From positions 130,367-194,366 of the forward strand of contig NZ_HE978513.1 of assembly GCF_000311725.1 (NCBI RefSeq): a stretch of 64,000 nucleotides of DNA. Direction: 5' to 3'. The stretch comes from Robertmurraya massiliosenegalensis JC6. GTDB taxonomy: Bacteria > Bacillota > Bacilli > Bacillales > Cytobacillaceae. Both the position numbers and the translations under genes were made by a program. Below the pieces are notes generated by a model. It had not been told where the DNA came from. It worked only from the letters and a program-made list of their open reading frames with translations, and made no database searches. Shown in pieces: positions 52,599 through 62,907 of this stretch; the first letter of the stretch is position 1; every line of letters starts with the position of its first letter.

Positions 52599-54491
52599 CT
52601 AGGCCCTTTTTTGTTTTTTTCTTGCCAATGTTTTGAGCTTATTGACAACATTCTCTGTTGTGAGGCCAATTTCATTTAGCAATTCATTGACACTTCCATG
52701 CTCAATAAACTGATCAGGAATTCCCATGAGATCAATTTCAGCATGATGATAGCCTTTTTCAGAAGCAAATTCTAAAATCGAACTACCAAATCCTCCTTGA
52801 AGCACTGCTTCTTCAATCGTAAGAATCGGCATATTTCTTTCAAGCAGTCCACTAAGCATTTTTTCATCAAGTGGTTTAATAAACCGAGCATTAATGACCT
52901 TAATTGAAATGCCTTGCTTCTCAAGGATTTCTGCTGCTTTCATCGCCATCGGGATCGTTGTTCCGAAGGTTAAGATTGCTCCATCTATTCCTTCTTTTAA
53001 CACTTCCCATGTGCCAATTGGAATTTCCTTCAACTCATCATCTAAGTGAACACCCAGTCCATTTCCTCTTGGGAATCTCATCGCAATCGGACCATCATCA
53101 TACTTTAAGGCTGTGTTGACAAGATGTTGTCCCTCATTCTCATCTTTTGGCATCATTAAAACGAGATTAGGCACATGTCGTAAAAAGGCAATATCAAAGA
53201 CCCCTTGATGAGTTTCTCCGTCTGCTCCGACTAAGCCAGCACGATCAATTCCGATAAAGACATTTAAGTTTTGGCGACAAATATCATGTACCACTTGATC
53301 ATAAGCACGTTGTAGGAAAGTGGAATAAATCGCTAAAAACGGCTTCATGTTTTGCGTTGCAAGGCCAGCTGCCACAGTTGTTGCGTGTTGTTCCGCAATT
53401 CCCACATCAAACATGCGATCTGGGAATTCACTTGCAAACCCTTCTAATTTTGAGCCCACTGGCATCGCAGGTGTAATTGCAACGACTCTTTCATCTTCGC
53501 GAGCAATTCTACGAACGGTTTCACTGACAAGCTTGCTCCATGCTGGTGGTGCTTGAACAGGCTTAATAAAGTCACCGGTTTCAATCTTGTACGCCCCTGT
53601 TCCATGCCAAGTTCCGATCGTATCGTTTTCTGCAGGCTTATACCCTTTGCCCTTTTTCGTAATCACGTGAAGCAGTACAGGTCCTTCCGTTTTCTTCGCA
53701 TAAGCTAAATTTTCAAACAAAGCGTCATAATTATGGCCGTCAATTGGACCTAAATAGGTAAAACCAAGCTCTTCAAAAAAGACACCTGATACAAGCAAAT
53801 ATTTTAAACTATCTTTAATTCTCTCTGCTGTAGAAGCTAACTTTCCGCCGACAGCGGGGATTTTCTTCAATAAGTACTCTAATTCATCTTTGGCCCATTG
53901 GTATTTGCCAGCTGTTCTTAATCGTCCTAATACATTGTGTAGGGCTCCGACATTCGGTGCAATCGACATTTCATTATCATTGAGGACCACAATCATATTC
54001 TTCTGTTCGTGGCCGATATGATTTAATGCTTCAAGTGCCATCCCACCGGTTAGAGCTCCATCCCCGATTACAGGAACGATGAATGATTTTTCTTTTTTTA
54101 TATCTCGAGCGATCGCCATTCCCATCGCTGCAGATAATGAAGTTGAGCTATGGCCTGTCTCCCATACATCATGCTCGCTTTCGACCATTTTGGGGAATCC
54201 ACAAAGACCCTTATATTGTCTAAGCGTATCAAATTGATCGGCTCTACCAGTTAGTATTTTATGAACATAGGACTGATGACCAACATCCCAGAGAATTTTA
54301 TCCTTTGGACTATTGAAGCATTTATGCAATGCAATCGTCAGTTCAACAACACCAAGATTCGGACCAATATGGCCGCCTGTTTTTGATAACTTTTCAATCA
54401 AAAAATGACGGATATCTTCACTAAGCTCCTCAAGTTCCTGATTCGATAACGCTTTTAAAAACGATGGGTCTTTTATTGATAACAGATCCAT
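52599..54491 (-). CDS. dxs: 1-deoxy-D-xylulose-5-phosphate synthase
   Basis: Dxs condenses pyruvate and glyceraldehyde-3-phosphate, the first step of the MEP isoprenoid pathway. The 630-residue protein has [18 protein letters not shown] (about 38–55), the thiamine motif [15 protein letters not shown]…NDNEMSI (about 145–180), the transketolase-like middle domain ([17 protein letters not shown]) and [14 protein letters not shown]. The frame is open to 54722, but the ATG at 54491 starts [11 protein letters not shown], the usual Bacillus N-terminus, so I reject the 77-residue extension. Its substrate partner IspA is encoded 370 bp upstream. Confidence 0.95.
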   Translation of the reverse strand: MDLLSIKDPSFLKALSNQELEELSEDIRHFLIEKLSKTGGHIGPNLGVVELTIALHKCFNSPKDKILWDVGHQSYVHKILTGRADQFDTLRQYKGLCGFPKMVESEHDVWETGHSSTSLSAAMGMAIARDIKKEKSFIVPVIGDGALTGGMALEALNHIGHEQKNMIVVLNDNEMSIAPNVGALHNVLGRLRTAGKYQWAKDELEYLLKKIPAVGGKLASTAERIKDSLKYLLVSGVFFEELGFTYLGPIDGHNYDALFENLAYAKKTEGPVLLHVITKKGKGYKPAENDTIGTWHGTGAYKIETGDFIKPVQAPPAWSKLVSETVRRIAREDERVVAITPAMPVGSKLEGFASEFPDRMFDVGIAEQHATTVAAGLATQNMKPFLAIYSTFLQRAYDQVVHDICRQNLNVFIGIDRAGLVGADGETHQGVFDIAFLRHVPNLVLMMPKDENEGQHLVNTALKYDDGPIAMRFPRGNGLGVHLDDELKEIPIGTWEVLKEGIDGAILTFGTTIPMAMKAAEILEKQGISIKVINARFIKPLDEKMLSGLLERNMPILTIEEAVLQGGFGSSILEFASEKGYHHAEIDLMGIPDQFIEHGSVNELLNEIGLTTENVVNKLKTLARKKQKRA

Positions 54492-54860
54492 AATGGACCA
54501 CTCACTTTCATCTCTTTTTGGCTGTAATTGATTCCCACTATCTATTTTGAAAAAATAACCGCTAACACCAAAGTGATAACGGCTGAACTGACTACCAGTC
54601 AATTTAGACTTTTTTATCGATAATTTTGTAAATGTCCGAAGACCGCAATTATGCACATATTCAGAGCTATTTGCACGGCCCTTATCCCTATCTTTAAGCG
54701 CAAATACGTGGATTCCTTTCACTCATTATGTCTAATCGCAGACTCCATTTGTGAAAAGAACATTTTATTGTATATTTTATGTAACAACGTTACTAATTAG
54801 ACAAAATCATTCTGTATTATAACATACAATGCCAATTTAGTAAAAATTAATTTTATCACA
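54492..54860 (-). other. Leader region between ispA and dxs
   Basis: This 370-bp gap has no separate gene. It is open in the dxs frame for 77 codons, without a ribosome site for the first ATG. TTGACT with TTATCA at 17 bp (minus strand, near 54570–54602) is a possible promoter for dxs. No riboswitch class is recognised. Confidence 0.4.
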
Positions 54861-55742
54861 TCAATGATCACGGTTCGCCACTAAATCCGTTAACTCTTCT
54901 AGTAGAACTGTATTAAGTCCTGTTTCCTGAAGAACCTTTTTGGCTTGTTCAATTTCTCGAGCTAACGCTTTCTTCGCTCCATCCATCGTTAATAGGGACG
55001 GGTATGTACTTTTGTGATTGAATTCATCACTCCCAACTCGTTTCCCAAGCTTTTCTTCATTTCCTTCTAAGTCGAGAATGTCGTCACGAATTTGGAAAGC
55101 CAGTCCTAGGTGATGAGCAAACTTTTTAAACTGTTCAATCGCTAAATTTGACGCCCCGGCGAGCAATGCACCCGCAACCGCACTAAAAGCTAGAAGCTTC
55201 CCCGTTTTATGAATGTGTATGTACTCAAGCTCTTCAAGTGTTAGGCTACGATTTTCTCCGTTGATATCCGCAACTTGGCCGCCGACCATCCCTTCAGCAC
55301 CAGCTGCAATGGCAAGCTCACGAATTAAATTAAGCTTTGTATCAGCATCTACATCAGTTGTTTCTGCAATTAATTGAAAACTATACGTTAAAAGGGCATC
55401 CCCTGCTAAAATGGCAAATGCATCTCCATACACTTTATGATTTGTCGCTCTCCCTCTTCTCAAATCATCATTGTCCATGCTAGGGAGGTCATCATGAATC
55501 AATGAATAAGTGTGAACCATTTCAATCGCTGCAGCAGTTAATAACCCCCTAACCATTTTTTCACCAAAGGCATCAAGCGTCGCAAATAATAGCATGGGAC
55601 GAATTCTTTTTCCACCTGCCTCTAATGAATACAACATTGATTCCTTAATAATTTCAGGAGCTTTCATACGATTTACACTTGCTCTTAATTGCTCTTCGAG
55701 GAGTTCTTTATTTTTCTGAATAAAAGGTGCTAAAAGCTCCAC
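54861..55742 (-). CDS. ispA: Farnesyl diphosphate synthase
   Basis: The 293-residue all-helical prenyltransferase has the first aspartate-rich motif LIHDDLPSMDNDDLRRG (about 80–96), GDALLTYSFQ, the second motif FQIRDDILDLEG (about 218–229) and KGK-like lysines in KRVGSDEFNHKSTYPSLL. The GTG at 55742 follows GAGGAGGAG and lies 1 base after the xseB stop; it gives the usual length, so the longer frame overlapping xseB is rejected. It makes farnesyl diphosphate from the MEP products. Confidence 0.93.
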   Translation of the reverse strand: MELLAPFIQKNKELLEEQLRASVNRMKAPEIIKESMLYSLEAGGKRIRPMLLFATLDAFGEKMVRGLLTAAAIEMVHTYSLIHDDLPSMDNDDLRRGRATNHKVYGDAFAILAGDALLTYSFQLIAETTDVDADTKLNLIRELAIAAGAEGMVGGQVADINGENRSLTLEELEYIHIHKTGKLLAFSAVAGALLAGASNLAIEQFKKFAHHLGLAFQIRDDILDLEGNEEKLGKRVGSDEFNHKSTYPSLLTMDGAKKALAREIEQAKKVLQETGLNTVLLEELTDLVANRDH

Positions 55743-55743
55743 T

Positions 55744-55971
55744 TTACTCCTCCTCTTGTATGGAAAATTCTTCTTTTTTTCCATCTTCAGTAATAATTTG
55801 TGTCAATTGTTCTTCTACATCCTTTAGTTTATCGTGGCACAGCTTTGAAAGTTCCATGCCCTTTCGATAGATCGAGATGGCTTCCTCTAATGGGACATCT
55901 CCTTCCTCAAGCTTCTCCACAATATCCTCGAGATTTTTCATCGCTTCTTCAAAGGTCATTTTTTCTTCCAT
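55744..55971 (-). CDS. xseB: Exodeoxyribonuclease VII small subunit
   Basis: This 75-residue helical protein has the family pattern [36 protein letters not shown] (about 5–40). Several XseB chains bind each XseA in the single-strand-specific nuclease. The start overlaps the xseA stop (TAATG), indicating coupled translation. Confidence 0.93.
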   Translation of the reverse strand: MEEKMTFEEAMKNLEDIVEKLEEGDVPLEEAISIYRKGMELSKLCHDKLKDVEEQLTQIITEDGKKEEFSIQEEE

Positions 55972-57326
55972 TATTGATTCTCCTTCTCCTCAACATCAAG
56001 CACTTTACATTGAATCGAACCGTCGGCCATCTGAACCGTTAGCTCGTCTTCTTTTGAAAACTGGGCCACACTTTTACTCAGTTTACCTTCGTTATCATAA
56101 ACAAGACTATAGCCTCGGTCCATCACTTTTAATGGACTTAGTGCTTCAAGTGTCATCAGCATCTGTCTAAAATCCTTCTGTTTGTCTGCTAAAATCGCTG
56201 TCATCACACGGTTCATCTGTTTTTCTAATTTTCCCCGAGCATCCATTGCCTCTTTTAACAATTCCCGCGGTTTATGACGTTCAATGCGTCGATTTAAATG
56301 GAGATACACTTCTTTTTGAGCTAAAAAATGTTTTTCAGCACCCTTTACAAGCCGTTCTGTCGCTTTATCAACTTGTTCCATTTTTTGCTCGTACGCTCTC
56401 CTCGGGTAACGAAATGCATAAGAACGTTCGATTCGGTTAAGCTTCTCTCGCGAAAGTTGGACCCGTTCTTTTATGACACGAACTAATCTTGCTTGCCTTG
56501 TTAAAATCCGCTCCATCAGCTCGTCCACGTGGGGAACAGCTAATTCAGCTGCTCCTGTCGGGGTTGGTGCTCTCATATCAGCGACAAAGTCAGCAATGGT
56601 AAAATCTGTTTCATGCCCGACAGCTGATATAATCGGGATTTCAGAAGTATAGATTGCTCTAGCTACGATTTCCTCATTAAAGCCCCAAAGTTCTTCAATC
56701 GAACCACCACCACGCCCAACGATTAAACAGTCGATTTCACCCAACTCATTCGCTTTCTTGATGGCATTTACAATCGAATTTTTAGCTTGATCACCTTGCA
56801 CAACGGCAGGAATAATCAAAATATGAGCAATCGGATATCTCCTTTGGATCGTTGTTAAGATATCTCGAACAGCCGCACCTGTTGGCGACGTAATAACCCC
56901 AATCGTTCTTGGATATTTAGGGATGGGCTTTTTGTGAGTAGGGGAAAACAAACCTTCTTTTTCTAATTTTTCCTTTAACTGTTCATAAGCTAAATACAGC
57001 GCTCCGATTCCGTCTGGTTGCATACTTTTCACGTATATTTGATATTGGCCACTCTGTTCATACACTGTGATATTCCCAGAAATTAAGACCTTCATTCCAT
57101 TCTCAGGGACAAATTTCATGGAACGAGCATCACTGGAAAACATCACCGCCAAAATTCTCGCTTTTTCATCCTTTAGGGTAAAATACATATGTCCACTGGA
57201 ATGCTGTTTAAAATTGGAGATTTCCCCTTTCACAAGCACTCCTTGTAAATGGGGATCGGCATCAAATTTTCTCTTTATGTATTTCGTTAAAGCTGCGACG
57301 GTAAGATAGCGCTTTTCCTTCATCAA
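55971..57326 (-). CDS. xseA: Exodeoxyribonuclease VII large subunit
   Basis: The 451-residue protein has an N-terminal OB fold ([21 protein letters not shown]…[22 protein letters not shown]), the catalytic domain with [14 protein letters not shown] (about 143–156), [17 protein letters not shown] and [12 protein letters not shown], and a long coiled-coil arm. It degrades single-stranded DNA with XseB. It begins 24 bp after nusB; in B. subtilis folD lies between these genes, and here it is absent. Confidence 0.95.
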   Translation of the reverse strand: MMKEKRYLTVAALTKYIKRKFDADPHLQGVLVKGEISNFKQHSSGHMYFTLKDEKARILAVMFSSDARSMKFVPENGMKVLISGNITVYEQSGQYQIYVKSMQPDGIGALYLAYEQLKEKLEKEGLFSPTHKKPIPKYPRTIGVITSPTGAAVRDILTTIQRRYPIAHILIIPAVVQGDQAKNSIVNAIKKANELGEIDCLIVGRGGGSIEELWGFNEEIVARAIYTSEIPIISAVGHETDFTIADFVADMRAPTPTGAAELAVPHVDELMERILTRQARLVRVIKERVQLSREKLNRIERSYAFRYPRRAYEQKMEQVDKATERLVKGAEKHFLAQKEVYLHLNRRIERHKPRELLKEAMDARGKLEKQMNRVMTAILADKQKDFRQMLMTLEALSPLKVMDRGYSLVYDNEGKLSKSVAQFSKEDELTVQMADGSIQCKVLDVEEKENQ

Positions 57327-57350
57327 AAAACCCCTTTTAAAACAGGAAAA

Positions 57351-57731
57351 TTAATTTACCTTTGATAAAATTCCATTGATAAATCGACTTGATTGATCAT
57401 CACCATAGATTTTGGCAATTTCGATCGCTTCATCGATCGCCACTTTTGTAGGAACATCCTCTTTACAATATAGAAGCTCATATGTAGCTAGTCGTAAGAT
57501 GTTACGGTCGACAATGGCTAAACGGTCCAATGTCCAGTTTTCAAGATGTTGTTGTAAGAGCTTGTCAATTTCCTCTTTGTTTTCAACAACACCTAAAACT
57601 AACTTTAATAAATAGTCATCATTTCGTACCCCTTCAAGGACATGGGCAATTGCTTCTTTCGGCTCCACATCACTTACATCAATTTGAAATAATGCCTGCA
57701 ACGCTTTTTCTCTCGCTGTTCTTCTCTTCAT
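57351..57731 (-). CDS. nusB: Transcription antitermination factor NusB
   Basis: The 126-residue all-helical protein has RRTAREKALQALFQID (about 3–18), LVLGVVENKEEIDKLL, LDRLAIVDRNILRLATYELLY (about 70–90) and VAIDEAIEIAKIYGDDQSSRFINGIL at the end, all typical of NusB. It binds boxA RNA with NusE in rRNA antitermination. The ATG follows AAAGGAGCAATAA. It is in a run with xseA and xseB. Confidence 0.95.
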   Translation of the reverse strand: MKRRTAREKALQALFQIDVSDVEPKEAIAHVLEGVRNDDYLLKLVLGVVENKEEIDKLLQQHLENWTLDRLAIVDRNILRLATYELLYCKEDVPTKVAIDEAIEIAKIYGDDQSSRFINGILSKVN

Positions 57732-57988
57732 TTCATTTATTGCTCCTTTTAGGATGAGTTATATTGAACTTATATTGTTGTATTGGCTAACAATTAGGTG
57801 GCCTGTGCTTGTAACAAAGCAGTTGTGCAAAATAAGTACAAACCCGTCGATCCATTTTTCTATAAGTCATTAAAAATAATAGCATAACCAAAAGACAATG
57901 TTAAAGGGAATCTGATCTATCCTTCACTATAACCGTTTTTTTGAAAGGTTAATCCCTTTTGAGGATGATGAATCAAGAAAAGAAAATA

Positions 57989-58017
57989 AAAACCAAAGAC
58001 ATTTGTCTCTGGTTTTT
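57989..58017 (-). terminator. Terminator of the accBC–yqhY unit
   Basis: AAACCAAAGACA pairs with TGTCTCTGGTTT around a two-base loop (one mismatch). A-rich sequence on the left becomes a U-rich tract on the minus strand. It is 14 bp past the Asp23-like gene. Confidence 0.75.
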
Positions 58018-58030
58018 ACAAAATGATTGA

Positions 58031-58441
58031 TTACATTTCTTGTTCAGTTTCTACTTCAGTTTGCTTCGCATTTTCAAACTGAATGCCCACAATATGGACA
58101 TTGACTTCCTCAGCTTCTAATGCAGTCATGTTAAGCAAAGCTTGGCGAATGTTATCTTGAACCTTTCCTGCAACAGTCGGAATCGAAATGCCGAATTTCA
58201 TTAAACAGTACACATCCACCTTAATGCCATCTTCGGTAAGCTCTACCTTCACGCCTTTTCCATGATTCTTCTTTCCTAATCTTTCCACAACGCCAGTAGC
58301 AAAGTTTCCACGCATTTGTGAAACACCCTCCACTTCGGTTGCAGCAATCCCAGCAATGACTTCAATCACTTCTGGAGCAATTTCAACTTTTCCTAAACCA
58401 GACTGCCCTTGACTCATTTCCAATATGTTATTTTCACTCAT
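58031..58441 (-). CDS. yqhY: Asp23/Gls24 family protein YqhY
   Basis: The 136-residue protein has the Asp23 (DUF322) pattern GKVEIAPEVIEVIAGIAATEVEGVSQMRG (about 17–45), GVKVELTEDGIKVDVYCLMKFG and an acidic C-terminus. In B. subtilis YqhY is encoded in the accBC operon and its loss leads to suppressor mutations in acetyl-CoA carboxylase, so it is thought to limit that enzyme. It lies 17 bp after accC. Confidence 0.92.
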   Translation of the reverse strand: MSENNILEMSQGQSGLGKVEIAPEVIEVIAGIAATEVEGVSQMRGNFATGVVERLGKKNHGKGVKVELTEDGIKVDVYCLMKFGISIPTVAGKVQDNIRQALLNMTALEAEEVNVHIVGIQFENAKQTEVETEQEM

Positions 58442-58458
58442 ATTCGAGTCCTCCTATA

Positions 58459-59811
58459 TTAAGATTTCATCACATCATACATCTCAAGGAATTTTGTATT
58501 GAAATCACCTTCGACGAATTTCTCGTGGTTCAATAATTTCAAATGGAATGGGATCGTCGTATGAATCCCTTCAATCACAAATTCACTTAAGGCTCTTTTC
58601 ATTCTTGAAATCGCTTCTTCCCTTGTGCTTCCATAGGTGATGACCTTTGCAATCATGGAATCATAAAATGGTGGAATCGCATATCCTGGATATGCGGCTG
58701 AATCTACCCTGACTCCTAATCCACCTGGTGGAAGGTACATTTGAATTTTACCAGGAGAAGGCATAAATTGTTTCTCTGGATTTTCAGCATTGATTCGACA
58801 TTCAATCGCCCATCCATCAAATTCAATTTCATCTTGATTAAATGTCAATGCTTCTCCAGAAGCGACTTTAATTTGTTCTTTGATTAAATCGACTCCTGTC
58901 ACCATTTCTGTAACTGGATGCTCAACTTGAATGCGCGTATTCATTTCCATGAAATAAAATTGACGATTTCGATAATCATATATAAATTCTATCGTACCTG
59001 CACCTGTATAATCAACTGCTTTTGCCGCTTTTACAGCTGCATCACCCATTTCCTTGCGAATTTCGCTATCTAAAGCTGGAGATGGCGTTTCTTCGAGGAG
59101 CTTTTGCAGTCTTCGTTGAATCGAGCAATCACGTTCACCTAGATGAACAACATGACCAAAATTATCAGCAAGAACTTGAATCTCGACATGACGGAAATCT
59201 TCAATATATTTCTCAATATATACTCCAGGATTACCAAAAGCGGTTAGTGCCTCTTGCTGCGTAATAGTAATTCCTTTTATTAAATCTGTTTCATTACGAG
59301 CGACACGGATTCCTTTTCCACCACCACCTGCTGTTGCTTTAATGATGACAGGGTAACCAATTTCATTGGCGAGTTGAATCGCATCCTCTTCATCCTTAAT
59401 AATACCTTGTGAACCTGGAACAATCGGCACACCCGCTTCCTTCATTGTTTCTCGAGCAATGTCCTTCGTTCCCATTTTTGTAATCGCTTCCGGCGTCGGA
59501 CCTACGAATATAATATTGCATTCGCGGCAAAGCTCAGCAAATGCCGCATTTTCTGCTAAAAATCCATAGCCAGGATGAATCGCTTCGCAACCTGTAAGCT
59601 TCGCAACACTAACGATATTTGTGAAATTTAAATAACTATCTTTTGACAACGTCGGTCCGATACAATAAGCTTCATCAGCTAATTGAACATGGAGTGCATC
59701 CTTATCCGCCTCCGAGTAGACTGCTACTGATTCTATATCTAATTCACGGCACGCACGAATGATGCGTACAGCTATTTCTCCTCGATTAGCAATTAATAAT
59801 TTTTTAATCAT
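58459..59811 (-). CDS. accC: Acetyl-CoA carboxylase, biotin carboxylase subunit
   Basis: AccC carboxylates biotin on AccB with ATP and bicarbonate, the first step of fatty-acid synthesis. The 450-residue ATP-grasp enzyme has [21 protein letters not shown] (about 3–23), the glycine loop [15 protein letters not shown] (about 158–172), [19 protein letters not shown] and [15 protein letters not shown] (about 286–300). It follows accB by 14 bp. The start is an ATG behind AAGGAGCG. Confidence 0.96.
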   Translation of the reverse strand: MIKKLLIANRGEIAVRIIRACRELDIESVAVYSEADKDALHVQLADEAYCIGPTLSKDSYLNFTNIVSVAKLTGCEAIHPGYGFLAENAAFAELCRECNIIFVGPTPEAITKMGTKDIARETMKEAGVPIVPGSQGIIKDEEDAIQLANEIGYPVIIKATAGGGGKGIRVARNETDLIKGITITQQEALTAFGNPGVYIEKYIEDFRHVEIQVLADNFGHVVHLGERDCSIQRRLQKLLEETPSPALDSEIRKEMGDAAVKAAKAVDYTGAGTIEFIYDYRNRQFYFMEMNTRIQVEHPVTEMVTGVDLIKEQIKVASGEALTFNQDEIEFDGWAIECRINAENPEKQFMPSPGKIQMYLPPGGLGVRVDSAAYPGYAIPPFYDSMIAKVITYGSTREEAISRMKRALSEFVIEGIHTTIPFHLKLLNHEKFVEGDFNTKFLEMYDVMKS

Positions 59812-59825
59812 TTTCGTTTCGCTCC

Positions 59826-60317
59826 TTATTCAGGCTTTACCAAAAATAGTGGTTGACCATATTCAACTAACTGGCCATCTTTGACAAGGATCTCCACGAT
59901 TTCCCCATTTACTTCTGCTTCAATCTCATTGAATAATTTCATGGCTTCAACAATACAAACAATGGAATCATTCGTTACTTTACTTCCTACTTTAACATAG
60001 GGGTCTGCTTCAGGTGTTGGCTTATGATAGAAAGTTCCCACCATTGGTGAAGTAATCTTATGTAGACTCTCATCTGCAGTAGCCGTTTCAACAGTCGTCG
60101 GTTCTTCTTTCACTTCTGTTTTGGCCACTTCAACCACTTGAGGTTTTGGTGCTTCTACAGCGGCCGGTTGTACAGCAGGTTGAGTCGAAACTGCAACTGC
60201 TCCACCTTGATTCTTTTTCATTTTAATTTTACAATCATCTACTTCATATACAAATTCATCTAAATTGGATTGATCGACAAGTTTAATTAGTTCGCGAATT
60301 TCTTGTACTTTTAACAT
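59826..60317 (-). CDS. accB: Biotin carboxyl carrier protein
   Basis: The 163-residue protein has an N-terminal helix ([16 protein letters not shown]), an Ala/Pro/Val-rich linker (~40–85) and a biotinyl domain with the biotinylated Lys in [14 protein letters not shown] (about Lys128). The ATG at 60317 follows TAAGGAGTG. Its promoter carries a near-consensus FapR operator (60344–60360), which suggests malonyl-CoA control of accBC. Confidence 0.95.
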   Translation of the reverse strand: MLKVQEIRELIKLVDQSNLDEFVYEVDDCKIKMKKNQGGAVAVSTQPAVQPAAVEAPKPQVVEVAKTEVKEEPTTVETATADESLHKITSPMVGTFYHKPTPEADPYVKVGSKVTNDSIVCIVEAMKLFNEIEAEVNGEIVEILVKDGQLVEYGQPLFLVKPE

Positions 60318-60343
60318 GAATGACACTCCTTATTGACAAAAAT

Positions 60344-60391
60344 TTAGCACTAGATACTAATACTATACGATAAGACCTTACAAAAGTTCAA
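60344..60391 (-). promoter_or_regulatory. accBC promoter with FapR operator
   Basis: On the minus strand TTGAAC (60391–60386), 18 bp, TATAGT (60367–60362) form a SigA promoter. One base after the -10, TTAGTATCTAGTGCTAA (60360–60344) differs from the FapR consensus TTAGTACCTAGTACTAA at two positions. It covers the expected transcription start, 27 bp upstream of accB, the usual place for FapR repression that malonyl-CoA relieves. Confidence 0.75.
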
Positions 60392-60655
60392 TCATAATCA
60401 TTTTTTATCTTTATAAAGTTGAATCCATTTCATAATAATGCTCTCGAGTAAAAAAACGAACGAATGGAACTCTAAACCATATAATCATTAGAATTTCAGG
60501 CTTGTTCGAATGAATAAAATAGAAATGTTCGTTTTTTAATTTCCCTTCGTACACTGCGAAATTGACTCAGTTTTTCCTAAATTAAATTTTTTCAAAGGAA
60601 TTTTGTAGTATTATATCGAAATTTAAGGAAGAGGGAAATTTAGGGAGGAACATAG

Positions 60656-62140
60656 ATGAAATCGATTACTGAAATTAAACAGGATGACTTAGCAAGAAAA
60701 AATTCACTTGTTGTAAAAGCTTCTTTTGTTTGTGTCATTCTCGCAACCATTGTCGACATCGTTATGCAAAAAGAATTAGCTCTCATTTTATCAATTATTA
60801 TCGGTGGTGGCTTAGGCGTTGGACTCATCGCCCTTCTCCACTACACAAAAAGATTGGCAACTACGATTCCCTATTTAGCTATTCTCCTCGTCACGGTTGT
60901 GATGTATGTGATTATGGCAAACAGTGTATCTCCAACTGCCTTTGTTTTATTATACTTTATTCTTGCGACAGCAGCGATCTACATGGATAAAAAAGTACTA
61001 TGGTCGGGCTCGGTCCTCGGCTTTATCGCCACTAGTATCTTTATTTGGGAAAATAATAGTGTGTTGCCACTGGATATAAAGAACTATGCAACCGTTTATC
61101 TTCTCTATCTATTAGTGTCCATCTTATTATCATTTCAGTTATCTATATCAAAAAAATTATCTGAAAATATTGTCGCCGCTCAGCAACAAACAGAGGAACT
61201 TTTACTTTTGGATCGTGAAATTAGAAAAACAATAGGTACTAGTACGGTTGGGCTATCCGACTTGATTCATTTTGTCAAAAGTAAAAGCCATGAAAATTAT
61301 GAAGCCGCTCAAGAAATGAATCATTCGATTAGCGAAATGGCAGCTGGCATGCAAACACAAACTGATTCTATTTTAGAGATTACAAAAGCGCTAGAAAACT
61401 CCAATCAAATGGTTCACGAAACAAGTGAATTAGTCAATAAGCTTCACTTAGATGCCATTGATGCGCAAGAAGTGACCAATAATGGTGAAGTACTCGTAAC
61501 AGAATTAAAGGATGGCCTTGAGATCTCATTCCACAATATGGAGGATGTTAATAAACAAACGACAACGCTCTCCACATTAGTAGAAGAGACTTCAAATTTT
61601 GCACAGGCAATTGAGGGAATTGCCGATCAAACCAATCTTTTAGCATTAAACGCATCGATTGAAGCCGCTCGTGCTGGAGATGCTGGAAAAGGTTTTGCTG
61701 TAGTAGCAGAAGAAGTAAGAAAACTTGCAGAAATCAGTCGTAAAACAGCAACGCAAATATCAGATAATCTTCATCATGTTATGAGCGGGACCAACGCCGT
61801 AACTGAAACCGTCTCCTTAACAGGAACAAAGATTAATCATAATCTACAGCTTGCCATTGATACACAACAAGCTTTCGCACAAATTCAAGCGACGTTCAAA
61901 CAGCTCAAAGACGACATTTCCAAGTATGATGCTTTAACAAAAAGCGTACTCGGTTCCTCTAGATCGATTGAAGAATCAATTGGTGAATTTAGCTCTGTAA
62001 TTGAGCAAGCAAGCGCCACATTGCAGGAACTATCATCTGCCATTGGAGTCCAAACGGCACAACATGCAGTTTTACTTCAGTCAGTTACCGAAGCACACCA
62101 ATCTGTTGACAACTTAATGGAACTTCAAGAACAAAAATAA
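60656..62140 (+). CDS. Chemoreceptor-like protein with multi-helix membrane domain
   Basis: The 494-residue protein has six or so closely spaced membrane helices in residues 20–165, with no sizeable extracellular sensor domain and no evident HAMP. A cytosolic MCP signalling domain follows. Its hairpin tip, [40 protein letters not shown] (split here for reading: from about 318 to 357), is fully conserved. It may sense membrane state, a buried ligand or energy. It is on the plus strand between accB and spoIIIAH, a pair that is adjacent in B. subtilis, so it looks inserted. The ATG follows GGGAGGAAC. Confidence 0.85.
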   Translation: MKSITEIKQDDLARKNSLVVKASFVCVILATIVDIVMQKELALILSIIIGGGLGVGLIALLHYTKRLATTIPYLAILLVTVVMYVIMANSVSPTAFVLLYFILATAAIYMDKKVLWSGSVLGFIATSIFIWENNSVLPLDIKNYATVYLLYLLVSILLSFQLSISKKLSENIVAAQQQTEELLLLDREIRKTIGTSTVGLSDLIHFVKSKSHENYEAAQEMNHSISEMAAGMQTQTDSILEITKALENSNQMVHETSELVNKLHLDAIDAQEVTNNGEVLVTELKDGLEISFHNMEDVNKQTTTLSTLVEETSNFAQAIEGIADQTNLLALNASIEAARAGDAGKGFAVVAEEVRKLAEISRKTATQISDNLHHVMSGTNAVTETVSLTGTKINHNLQLAIDTQQAFAQIQATFKQLKDDISKYDALTKSVLGSSRSIEESIGEFSSVIEQASATLQELSSAIGVQTAQHAVLLQSVTEAHQSVDNLMELQEQK

Positions 62141-62171
62141 CGGGAGAGCATAGCTCCCCGTTATTTTTTCT
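62137..62171 (+). terminator. Terminator of the chemoreceptor gene
   Basis: AATAACGGG(G)AG pairs with CTCCCCGTTATT around the stop codon itself, followed by a run of T. It could also serve spoIIIAH on the other strand. Confidence 0.85.
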
Positions 62172-62226
62172 CCAATTACTTATTAGTACAGAAGCTTAAA
62201 CTCAAAAACCCAACCATATCGCCTTT

Positions 62227-62814
62227 TTACTCATTCGGCTGGAATTCTACTGCTACTGCTTGCATTTGGCCTAGCTCCGTTTTCACTACTTGGATAATTT
62301 CATTTGCCGCAGTTGGAGATGGCTCATTCGATTTCACAGTAATACGTACTTGTTCACCATCAGCACGAACGAGGGCGTCATCGTATCCCATTGCAATGAT
62401 TAACGTTTCTAATACCGCTTCTTTTTGGGCCACTTGGTCAAGTTCTTGACTCTTTTCAATTGCATCTCCACGTTGTTCTGCCGGTAGATCCGTTGAAGCC
62501 ATAATGTCTGTTAATTCTTCTTTGATTTTGCTTCTCTCTTCAGCTAGTTGTAAACGCAATGCGTCAAATACTTCATCGCTAGCGACACTGGAGACAATGT
62601 CACCTTCGGCTTCGGCTTCTTCTCCTGCTTCGGCTTCTTCTCCTGCTTCTGCTTCGCTTGTTTCATTTTGCCCTTCCGTTACCGCTTCCTCTTGTTCTTC
62701 TGTTCCTGCTAATTCTTGCTGTCTTTGCTCTGGTGAAGTCATATAATATACCGAAAGTACAACCACTAAACTTAACATTGTTAATAGCCAAACTGTTTGC
62801 TTTTTTAATAACAT
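62227..62814 (-). CDS. spoIIIAH: Stage III sporulation protein AH
   Basis: SpoIIIAH is made in the mother cell and binds SpoIIQ across the intermembrane space to form the feeding-tube channel. The 195-residue protein has one membrane helix (about 8–25), then a very acidic linker with an EAEAGEE repeat (about 50–72), and the C-terminal ring-building domain (~80–195) with DLPAEQRGDAIEK and QVRITVKSNEPS. The Glu/Ala repeat in DNA is a likely spot for length variation. The ATG follows GAAGGGGGATT. It ends the spoIIIA operon. Confidence 0.93.
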   Translation of the reverse strand: MLLKKQTVWLLTMLSLVVVLSVYYMTSPEQRQQELAGTEEQEEAVTEGQNETSEAEAGEEAEAGEEAEAEGDIVSSVASDEVFDALRLQLAEERSKIKEELTDIMASTDLPAEQRGDAIEKSQELDQVAQKEAVLETLIIAMGYDDALVRADGEQVRITVKSNEPSPTAANEIIQVVKTELGQMQAVAVEFQPNE

Positions 62815-62907
62815 TTATAAATCCCCCTTCGATAATTTAACATTTAGTTGTTCTCCATATATAAAATCGGATCCTGATGATTTTTTAGGATCGATGTTCT
62901 TCATTTT

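Noticed and set aside
54492-54722. A 77-residue N-terminal extension of Dxs
   Set aside because: No ribosome site for the upstream ATG, and no such extension in the family; the start [11 protein letters not shown] is typical.
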